Assembly: GCA_023426575.1 (NCBI GenBank)
Contig: JAFAAL010000008.1
Location: forward strand, 1-20,817
Source: Bacillota bacterium
GTDB lineage: Bacteria > Bacillota > Clostridia > Saccharofermentanales > DTU023
Direction of reading: 5' to 3'
DNA: 20,817 nucleotides
The notes below the pieces were generated by a model that was not told where the DNA came from, made no database searches, and saw nothing but the letters and a program-made list of their open reading frames with translations. The position numbers were made by a program, and so were the translations under genes. Of the stretch, positions 15,666-20,817 are shown piece by piece; within the stretch, counting starts at the first letter, position 1; the number at the start of each line of letters is the position of its first letter.

Positions 15666-15671
15666 TTATAT
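15666..15671 (-). promoter_or_regulatory. Probable -10 box for trkA-trkH
   Basis: A perfect TATAAT on the minus strand, 25 bases before the trkA ATG, in the short divergent gap. No good -35 hexamer stands at 16-18 bases (TCGAAT at 16 is the best), so this is tentative. On the plus strand TATGAT (15695-15700 region) is a weak counterpart for the M42 gene. Confidence 0.35.
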
Positions 15672-15727
15672 AGTATTCGCAGAAACATTCGAGTATGATC
15701 AGAAAAAACGCAGGTGGAGGGCAAGAT

Positions 15728-16858
15728 ATGCAAGATTTTCTGAGAAAGACGGCGATCAACTTGAGTGATCTGCCAGGGGCTCCCGGCTTCGAAGACGCCG
15801 TTCGAGATGCGGTGCGAGACGAGCTCTTGCAGCTGAATCCCAAGCTCTCATTACTTTCTGCGATGAAGCTGGCAAGACAGCCTGATACCTGTCTGAGCGC
15901 AGGCACGCTCGCCATCGATAAGATGAACAATATGAGCTATGCCCTGCCCCAGAATGAAGGCGGGCGGCTGAGAGTTCTCCTCGATGCCCATCTCGACGAG
16001 GTCGCCTTTATGGTTCGGGGCATCACGGAAAATGCCCTCCTACAAATGCAGCCCCTCGGCGGCTGGTCAGCCCTCAATATCGGGGCGCATACCTTCTTAC
16101 TTCCGGATCGCAAGGGTCAGTATCGTCGGGCGGTCACAGCCTCTCTCCCACCGCACTACCAGCAGAGCGAGTCGGGACTGCCGGGCTCAGACAGCTTCCT
16201 CCTCGATCTTGGCACCCGGGATCGGGCCGATCTCGAGCGCTGGGGCATTGGCCTCGGCACGCCTGTGATTCCCGAGTACCAGGCGAGCTATGATGCAGAA
16301 CTCGACCTGATCTGGGGCAAGGCCTTTGACTGTCGGGCTGGCGTGACAGCTGAGCTCGGCTGTCTCCACCTCCTCGGCAATAAGCAGCTCGGGGCCGATG
16401 TCTTTACCTGCTTTGTGAGCCAGGAGGAAGTGGGGATCCGCGGGGCGCAGGTGCTCGCCCAGCGCGTGGCGCCAGATCTCGCGATCATCTTCGAGGGCTG
16501 CCCTGCCGATGACAGCTTCGGCTCCCCCAGCCAGTGGCAGACGGCCGTCGGCCAGGGGCCCATGCTGCGTCATCTCGATGCCGGCATGATCACCCAGCCA
16601 CGCTTTCAGGCCTGGGCTCTGAAAGTGGCAGAGCGGGCAGGAATCCCCGTCCAGACAGCTGTCCGCCAGGGGGGCTCGACCAATGCGCGAGCCTATCATC
16701 TGAGTGCCAAGGGAACGCCTTGTATCGTCATCGGTGTGCCTGTCCGCTATGCTCATACACACTGCGGACAGATTTCTCTCAAAGATCTCGAGGCGGCTGC
16801 ACGTCTTGCCGCTCACTTGCTCAATGAAATTGATGAAGAGATCTTTGAGGTGCTCTAG
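15728..16858 (+). CDS. M42-family metallopeptidase (glutamyl/deblocking aminopeptidase-like)
   Basis: Cytosolic metal-dependent aminopeptidase, expected to form large tetrahedral (TET-type) assemblies like its relatives; some relatives are misnamed endoglucanase M. Start at 15728 has GGAGGG 7 bases upstream and gives 376 residues. Metal-site residues: His88 and Asp90 in LDAHLDEVAF, bridging Asp201 in KAFDCRAGV (a Cys stands where Asp/Asn is common after it), catalytic Glu233 and ligand Glu234 in SQEEVGIRGA, Asp261 in EGCPADD, and His343/His345 in RYAHTHCGQIS. GGSTNARAYHLSAKG before the last motif matches the Gram-positive subgroup. Substrate preference cannot be read off. The last 36 codons and the downstream leader are repeated at about 18960, on the far side of a surface-protein gene. 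Confidence 0.92.
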   Translation: MQDFLRKTAINLSDLPGAPGFEDAVRDAVRDELLQLNPKLSLLSAMKLARQPDTCLSAGTLAIDKMNNMSYALPQNEGGRLRVLLDAHLDEVAFMVRGITENALLQMQPLGGWSALNIGAHTFLLPDRKGQYRRAVTASLPPHYQQSESGLPGSDSFLLDLGTRDRADLERWGIGLGTPVIPEYQASYDAELDLIWGKAFDCRAGVTAELGCLHLLGNKQLGADVFTCFVSQEEVGIRGAQVLAQRVAPDLAIIFEGCPADDSFGSPSQWQTAVGQGPMLRHLDAGMITQPRFQAWALKVAERAGIPVQTAVRQGGSTNARAYHLSAKGTPCIVIGVPVRYAHTHCGQISLKDLEAAARLAAHLLNEIDEEIFEVL

Positions 16859-16968
16859 GCGGCTCTTTTTTCACTCTTTTCAAATTTGATTTGTGCACTT
16901 AACTGAGCGAGAACGCTCATAATGCAAAGACGCCATGACTGTTCTTTAACATATAACTTAAAGAAAAA
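16749..16968 (+). repeat. Direct repeat copy 1: M42 3' end plus downstream leader
   Basis: Matches 18960-19207 in the same orientation. The coding part (to the TAG at 16858) aligns without gaps at an offset of 2211 bases, with 55 consecutive identical bases (16796-16850 with 19007-19061). The noncoding part aligns with gaps: a T-rich run, then GATTTGTGCACTTAACTGAGCGAGAA, in which 22 of 26 or so bases agree, and the 20-mer starting CGCCATGACTG (16931-16950) is identical. Homology fades at the poly-purine run where copy 2 has the lipoprotein Shine-Dalgarno, so copy 1 appears to have lost the gene that once followed it. Confidence 0.85.
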
Positions 16969-16988
16969 GGGTGGCCGAAACCACCCCT
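16961..16988 (-). terminator. Intrinsic terminator of the surface-protein gene
   Basis: On the minus strand, GGGTGG and CCACCC (16969-16986) pair around a 6-base TTTCGG loop and are followed by TTTTTCTTT. It lies about 35 bp after the surface-protein stop codon. A second small dyad, AGAATCA-A-TGATTCT (17008-17022), overlaps that stop. Confidence 0.8.
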
Positions 16989-17020
16989 TGAGTGCTTAGA
17001 AAATTTCAGAATCAATGATT

Positions 17021-18790
17021 CTACTTGGCCCTCAATCTTAAGACGAGGACAAGCACCAGCGTCGCCATCACAGTGAGATAGAGATAGGTCAAGCTCCGTT
17101 CGCCCGTCTTCGGAATCGGGTGTTTCTGCGTCATGATGACCGGTGGAGGCAGATTGTCTGTGATTTTTGAGGGATGCGGAGGCGTCCATGTCGGCTCATT
17201 CGGAAGGCTAGTGCTCGGCACTGGCGGCGGAGTCGGTTTCGTAGGCTCAGTGGACTCGCTGGGTTCTGACGGCTCACTAGGTTCTGTTGGCTCACTAGGC
17301 TCTGTTGGCTTATTCACCTTGCGGTAGGTCACATAGAAATGCTTGGTGATGCGAACATGCTCATCTCCAAAGAATTCATAGTCGAACTGAGGAAGTTTGC
17401 TCTCTTCCCCACCTTTATAGTCTTCATCTTTCCCTAGCTCAAAGTCATCAGCGACATATTCGTAACCAGGGATATCGAGGATAAGATCCTCATATCGCGG
17501 ACGTTCGTTGACGTATTTTCCACGTCCCGCCATCTGATATTTGTACTCAAATGTCTGGACAACTCCGTCAACTCTTCGTCTAAAGGTCGTGTCGAGCGGA
17601 AATAGTTTTTCAAAGGGTTTATCACTGAAGAGTCGTGACTTTGGAACGAGCTGCTTATTCTCCAGTTCATCAATGATGTAGTAACGCTCCTGGTAAGGGC
17701 GCTCGGTCAGAGCCTGTTCCTCCTCTTCCTTCTCAATTCCCATAACCTGGCGATAGTCACTGTCGAGAACATAGCGGACATCAATATTGCAGATTGGCCA
17801 AATTTTGGCTCCTCTTGCTGAAACATTCAAGCTTGGAGATCCCGCGAAACCAGAGTTGAAGCCTGTCTGTCCGCTGCCACAAGAAAATGCTGCATACCAG
17901 ATTGATTCTGGTAAGGTGTATTGGAAGCTGATGTAGTGATACACACCCTTATACATCTTTTTTTCAATCACCTCATGACCCTCGAGAGGTATGCCGTCTC
18001 TCACCCCTGGGTAGGCATTTGTCGAGCGCTCCCCATAGACATCTGTCTTATCGTCCCAACGGGTGACACGCTGCCCATCGAGCATCACATTTTCAGGTTT
18101 CATGTAGCTATATGCTGTATCGAGCTGATAGCCTTCAGAGCCGTCCAATTTTTCAATGATTTTGAGATTATGGAAACCCCAGCCCGTCCGCTGCTCGTTG
18201 ACATAGTTTTCTGGACCCTTGAGATATCTGTCGAGATCAAAACGCATAAAGAAATAAAGTTTCTCCCCAGGATAAGCAAAAAAACTTTGTATGCCAATCC
18301 AGCGGATCCGCTCCATATAGCCAGTCTCTGTATTCTCACGCCAGACAACGACGTTATATCCTCCTTTGTTATCATCCTCATCGTAAGGTTCGAAGAACTG
18401 CATGTTGTTCTTGTCCATTCCATAGAAGTCATCAGAAAAGGCGCGGCGCTCTTCGGCCGTCAGCGCCTCCCACTCCTCGCTCCCCGTCACCGGAATATCT
18501 GTCCTCTTTGTCTGGAGATTGAGTTCAGAGATTAGAATCGGTTGATAGCTTTCTGACGATAGAGATCTCATGAGTGGATGGGCGAAGGCATTTTCACTCT
18601 CAAAACTTTCCACCTCCAGGTCTCCAGGACTCAGCTCAGGGTCCTCAAGCTCTATTGCCCCATCCCATTTCTCTAATATGAGGGCCTTGGGATCCAGATT
18701 TTGCGCCTGAAGAAACACCGTTGGCGGCAAGATGATAGACAGCAAAAAGATGGCTGTGAGGAGGGCTCCTCCCCCTAATTTTCTGAACAT
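17021..18790 (-). CDS. Sortase-anchored cell-wall surface protein, function unknown
   Basis: A 589-residue secreted protein. Residues 1-30 form a signal peptide (MFRKLGGGALLTAIFLLSII, then small residues before QNLDP). A large ectodomain of about 450 residues rich in Tyr, Trp and acidic residues follows; I recognise no domain in it, though the beta-rich stretches (WIGIQSFFAYPGEKLYFFMR, VYHYISFQYTLPESIWYAAF) suggest a folded beta structure. A Pro-Thr-Ser-Glu stalk with repeated EPSEPTEPSEP-type units (about 485-520) and a proline-rich spacer lead to the anchor: IPKTGE at 559, a hydrophobic helix and a basic RLRAK tail, a non-canonical LPXTG-class signal. AGAGG precedes the ATG. Codons are visibly more AT-rich than in neighbouring genes, and the gene is bracketed by direct repeats, both pointing to acquisition by transfer. 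Adhesion or host-surface binding is plausible but unproven. Confidence 0.85.
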   Translation of the reverse strand: MFRKLGGGALLTAIFLLSIILPPTVFLQAQNLDPKALILEKWDGAIELEDPELSPGDLEVESFESENAFAHPLMRSLSSESYQPILISELNLQTKRTDIPVTGSEEWEALTAEERRAFSDDFYGMDKNNMQFFEPYDEDDNKGGYNVVVWRENTETGYMERIRWIGIQSFFAYPGEKLYFFMRFDLDRYLKGPENYVNEQRTGWGFHNLKIIEKLDGSEGYQLDTAYSYMKPENVMLDGQRVTRWDDKTDVYGERSTNAYPGVRDGIPLEGHEVIEKKMYKGVYHYISFQYTLPESIWYAAFSCGSGQTGFNSGFAGSPSLNVSARGAKIWPICNIDVRYVLDSDYRQVMGIEKEEEEQALTERPYQERYYIIDELENKQLVPKSRLFSDKPFEKLFPLDTTFRRRVDGVVQTFEYKYQMAGRGKYVNERPRYEDLILDIPGYEYVADDFELGKDEDYKGGEESKLPQFDYEFFGDEHVRITKHFYVTYRKVNKPTEPSEPTEPSEPSEPSESTEPTKPTPPPVPSTSLPNEPTWTPPHPSKITDNLPPPVIMTQKHPIPKTGERSLTYLYLTVMATLVLVLVLRLRAK

Positions 18791-18958
18791 GCTTTACCTC
18801 TTCTTGTACTTTTATTCTGCTTAAACAGACAAGTTTTAAAACAAGTTACATTTTAAACAAAAGAATTTCAGAAAACAAATGATTAAGCTGCTTACAGCTC
18901 TTAACTTAGCTTTTCTCTATCACCTCTATAACAAACAAGCTCGTCAGAATCTTGAGGT

Positions 18959-19069
18959 AATGCGCATACGCACTGCGGTCAAATTTCCCTCCAGGATTTC
19001 GAGGCAGCTGCACGTCTTGCCGCTCACTTGCTCAATGAAATTGATGAAGAGATCTTTGAGGCGCTCTAG
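18959..19069 (+). pseudogene. 3' fragment of a second M42 peptidase gene
   Basis: In frame, this reads NAHTHCGQISLQDFEAAARL onwards to IFEAL and TAG, equal to residues 341-376 of the M42 gene at 15728 with four substitutions (Y341N, K352Q, L355F and a V-to-A two residues before the stop). By hand count 11 of 111 bases differ, six of the changes being synonymous, and ten of them fall in the first 48 bases. An in-frame TGA lies three codons upstream and homology stops there, so the rest of the gene is missing. The synonymous bias shows the two tails diverged while both were parts of working genes. Confidence 0.82.
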
Positions 19070-19207
19070 GCAGTTCTTTTTTTCACTCTCTCTTCATATT
19101 TTCTTCACAAGAATGCGTTGATTTCTGCGCTTAACTTAGCGAGAATAGGCTCTCATGGTGCCAAGGCGCCATGACTGTTCTTTAACGTAACACGTAAGGA
19201 GAAAGGA
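18960..19207 (+). repeat. Direct repeat copy 2: M42 3' tail plus leader of the lipoprotein gene
   Basis: Partner of 16749-16968. Here the noncoding half leads directly into the Shine-Dalgarno and ATG of the PepSY-like lipoprotein, so this copy shows the probable original gene order (M42, leader, lipoprotein). The gap 18791-18959 between it and the surface-protein gene is AT-rich and contains GTTTTAAAAC and an extra CTTAACTTAGC (18900-18910) that recurs at 19130-19140. Confidence 0.85.
19118..19146 (+). promoter_or_regulatory. Candidate promoter of the lipoprotein gene
   Basis: TTGATT (19118-19123), a 17-base spacer and GAGAAT (19141-19146). The -10 is poor, but the same arrangement (TTGATT, 17 bases, GAGAAC) is kept in repeat copy 1 at 16886-16914. 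Downstream, ATGGTGC and GCGCCAT (19155-19172) can form a hairpin or operator dyad near the start site; copy 1 has lost its left arm. Confidence 0.4.
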
Positions 19208-19215
19208 TATAAAGT

Positions 19216-19842
19216 ATGAAAAAATTTATTTTAATTGCTCTGGCCATGAGCATGCTGCTCTTAGCAAGCTGTACTGAGATGGTCGGTAAAGAAATTGAGA
19301 CGACAGAGGTCGATCTCGCTTCGACGACAGTTGATGGGACTCAAGCTGGAGAGACGACGGCTCCTAGTACTGCTGATGCCACTGAAGCTCCTACTGAGGC
19401 CACGGGCCAGCACGCCAAGATCTTTGACCAGGCGGCTCTCGAAGAAGTTCTCAGAATCTTCCAAGAGAAGTTTGCGATGCAGGAATTCACTAAGGTCCAG
19501 TTCGACCGCGACAATGGCCGTTATTACTTCAAGGTCGAGAGCCAGAAAGATGGACAGGAATTCGAGCTCAAGGTCGATGCCGACACGAATGAGATCGTGA
19601 AGGAAGAAACTGATAGCACCACAGATCAAGATCTTCTCTTCACCATGGCCGATGTGCTGAAGCCCGAAGAGGCATTCAAGCAGGCGACAAAGGCCATCGA
19701 TGCCAAGTACGTCCCCTATGAGTGGCAGCTCGACTACGACAACAATGTCCTCGTCTACGAATTCAAATGTGACGTTGCTGGCAGCGATGTCGAGGTCAAG
19801 GTCGACGCCAAGACGGGCGATCTCATCAAGATTGATGACTAA
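19216..19842 (+). CDS. Lipoprotein with two PepSY-like repeats
   Basis: A 208-residue exported lipoprotein: signal MKKFILIALAMSMLLL, lipobox LASC with Cys19, then a Thr/Ala/Glu-rich linker (about 25-65) and two similar modules of about 70 residues. Each module has a helix (QAALEEVLRIFQEKF; PEEAFKQATKAIDAKY) and a strand pair ending in D-x-x-T/D-x-x-I (FELKVDADTNEIVKEE; VEVKVDAKTGDLIKIDD). This is the pattern of PepSY domains, which are often found on membrane-anchored proteins and have been proposed to inhibit peptidases. Adjacent M42 sequence fits loosely, but M42 enzymes are cytosolic, so no link is claimed. Shine-Dalgarno AAGGAGAAAGG lies before the ATG with a longer than usual gap. A strong terminator follows. 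Confidence 0.8.
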   Translation: MKKFILIALAMSMLLLASCTEMVGKEIETTEVDLASTTVDGTQAGETTAPSTADATEAPTEATGQHAKIFDQAALEEVLRIFQEKFAMQEFTKVQFDRDNGRYYFKVESQKDGQEFELKVDADTNEIVKEETDSTTDQDLLFTMADVLKPEEAFKQATKAIDAKYVPYEWQLDYDNNVLVYEFKCDVAGSDVEVKVDAKTGDLIKIDD

Positions 19843-19869
19843 GACAGCGAGATCTAAAATGTTAATCCT

Positions 19870-19899
19870 GGAGCGGCTGCTTGCCGCTCCTTTTTATTT
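19870..19899 (+). terminator. Intrinsic terminator after the lipoprotein gene
   Basis: A perfect 8-bp GC-rich stem, GGAGCGGC and GCCGCTCC (19870-19890), with loop TGCTT, followed by TTTTTATTTCTTT. It lies 28 bases after the lipoprotein stop and separates it from the next gene. Confidence 0.92.
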
Positions 19900-19951
19900 C
19901 TTTGTGAATCCCTTATGCTCAATGTGCATTCGAAGTGAGTGAGGAGATGAG

Positions 19952-20731
19952 ATGATTTTTTATTTTTCTGGCACGGGCAACAGCCATTATCTGGCCCTCA
20001 AACTTGCGCATGGACTCGGCGAGAAGACGGTGGATATTGCGGACTTTCTCCCCTTAGATGAGAAGAGTCCCATCGTTCACGAGCTCTCCCCTGAGGAGCC
20101 GATCATCGTCGTCGCACCCGTCTACGCCTGGCGGATGCCACGGCTCGTCTCCGCTTTTCTCGAGGCTAGTTCCTGGCCCGAGGGGACGCCAATATACTTT
20201 ATCTTGAGCTGTGGGGACAGCTGGGGAGATGCCGCGTTCTATGCACGCCGCCTCGCTGAGCGGCTCAAATTACGTTTTATGGGACTCTACGGCCTCGTCA
20301 TGCCAGAAAATTATATCGCCCTCTTCCCCTGTCCAGAGCGAGCTGAGGCCGAGGCGATCATTGCGCGCGCCGAGGCAGAACTTATTCAGCTCATCCCGAT
20401 CATTCAAGAGAGGGAAGCATTCCCCGAGCAAAAGAGCTCCTGGAGACTGCTCAGCCACATCGTCAATCCTCTCTTCTACCCTTGTGTCGTCAGCGATCGC
20501 GGCTTCTCCGTCGATGAGCGCTGTATTCACTGTGGGCTCTGCGTGGGGCTTTGTCCGCTGCAGAATATCAGTCTGACTGAGGATAAAAAGAGGCCCCAGT
20601 GGCACGGCGACTGCACACACTGCATGGCGTGTATTGCCGCCTGTCCTACGGAGGCGATTGTCTATAAGGGGCGAACGCGCGGCAAGACGCGCTATTATCT
20701 CGAGGCCGAGACGGGCAAGCTCCGCTACTAG
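19952..20731 (+). CDS. EFR1-family ferredoxin (flavodoxin-like domain plus two [4Fe-4S] clusters)
   Basis: A 259-residue soluble electron-transfer protein. The N-terminal flavodoxin-like domain opens with the FMN phosphate loop FSGTGNS (5-11) and has the VVAPVYAWRMPRLVSAFLE strand-loop block near residue 53. The C-terminal part carries two bacterial ferredoxin motifs: Cys191, 194, 197, 201 (CIHCGLCVGLCP) and Cys221, 224, 227, 231 (CTHCMACIAACP). This architecture is the EFR1 family common in anaerobic Bacillota; physiological partners are unknown. GAGGAG ends 5 bases before the ATG. It lies downstream of a strong terminator, so it needs its own promoter, for which I see only weak candidates in 19900-19940. 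The 86 bases after it contain no recognisable feature beyond a GCTTGCAAGC palindrome. Confidence 0.92.
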   Translation: MIFYFSGTGNSHYLALKLAHGLGEKTVDIADFLPLDEKSPIVHELSPEEPIIVVAPVYAWRMPRLVSAFLEASSWPEGTPIYFILSCGDSWGDAAFYARRLAERLKLRFMGLYGLVMPENYIALFPCPERAEAEAIIARAEAELIQLIPIIQEREAFPEQKSSWRLLSHIVNPLFYPCVVSDRGFSVDERCIHCGLCVGLCPLQNISLTEDKKRPQWHGDCTHCMACIAACPTEAIVYKGRTRGKTRYYLEAETGKLRY

Positions 20732-20817
20732 CTGACTTTGCTTGCAAGCTCCTCTCCGCTATTTGCTGTCTGTCCTATCTTTCGCAGCTTTCTTCGCACT
20801 TTTTTCAATTTTCTTAA

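Noticed and set aside
17133..17327. Short sequence repeats of the surface-protein stalk as a minisatellite or CRISPR-like array
   Set aside because: They are degenerate codon repeats for Pro, Thr, Ser and Glu within a stalk, without conserved spacers.
18879..19121. Open frame of 80 codons spanning repeat copy 2
   Set aside because: It reads the M42 tail in the wrong frame (LHVLPLTCSMKLMKRSLR), a frame that is also open in copy 1, so it is a by-product of the repeat.
20740..20749. GCTTGCAAGC palindrome after the EFR1 gene as a terminator
   Set aside because: The stem is short with no loop room and no T-run follows directly.

Overview
The window reads as a chromosomal segment of a Gram-positive, peptide- and amino-acid-using anaerobe of the Bacillota, most likely a clostridial lineage with moderately high GC. 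Support: two lipobox lipoproteins, a sortase-type (IPKTGE) surface protein, strong purine-rich Shine-Dalgarno sites before nearly every gene, sigma-A-like promoters, an oxygen-labile type [4Fe-4S] cysteine desulfidase and a flavodoxin/ferredoxin fusion. I cannot name the genus. Two segments look more AT-rich than the rest: about 1-1500 and about 16960-18960.

Layout. (1) 1-1500, minus strand: purine-nucleoside-type (BMP) ABC transporter, with the substrate-binding lipoprotein first and the 5' end of the ATPase gene running off the window, driven by a clear promoter with a LacI-type operator. (2) 1698-3715, plus: pcp and an orphan UlaA-like PTS permease. (3) 3718-5066: psd and pssA, divergent, the two steps from CDP-diacylglycerol to phosphatidylethanolamine. 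(4) 5069-9261, minus: operon yfcC-like carrier, pepT, pepD. (5) 9541-10620, plus: divergent HTH regulator with a repetitive C-terminal half, preceded by a cluster of GTTGAT half-sites. (6) 10638-11518, minus: decayed cardiolipin synthase. (7) 11562-12833, plus: cysteine desulfidase; 12834-15640, minus: trkA-trkH potassium uptake operon. (8) 15728-16858, plus: M42 aminopeptidase. (9) 17021-18790, minus: cell-wall-anchored protein, flanked by direct repeats of the M42 3' end plus downstream leader. (10) 19216-20731, plus: PepSY-like lipoprotein with terminator, then an EFR1-type ferredoxin. The last 86 bases hold nothing I can identify.

How it fits together. Four peptidases (Pcp, PepT, PepD, M42), a carrier in an operon with two of them, and a cysteine desulfidase point to peptide uptake, cytosolic hydrolysis and amino-acid catabolism. 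Phospholipid synthesis is present as PE synthesis, while the neighbouring cardiolipin synthase copy is broken.

The most notable structures are the diverged direct repeats bracketing the surface-protein gene, which look like the scar of a recombinational insertion carrying a foreign M42 allele tail; the regulator with a GxG-repeat C-terminal half and its putative operator array; the multiply deleted cls; and four convergent gene pairs whose stop codons are 0-17 bp apart with no terminator. I did not see a CRISPR array, tRNA, rRNA or transposase. I did not find clear evidence for a wholly new multi-gene system.
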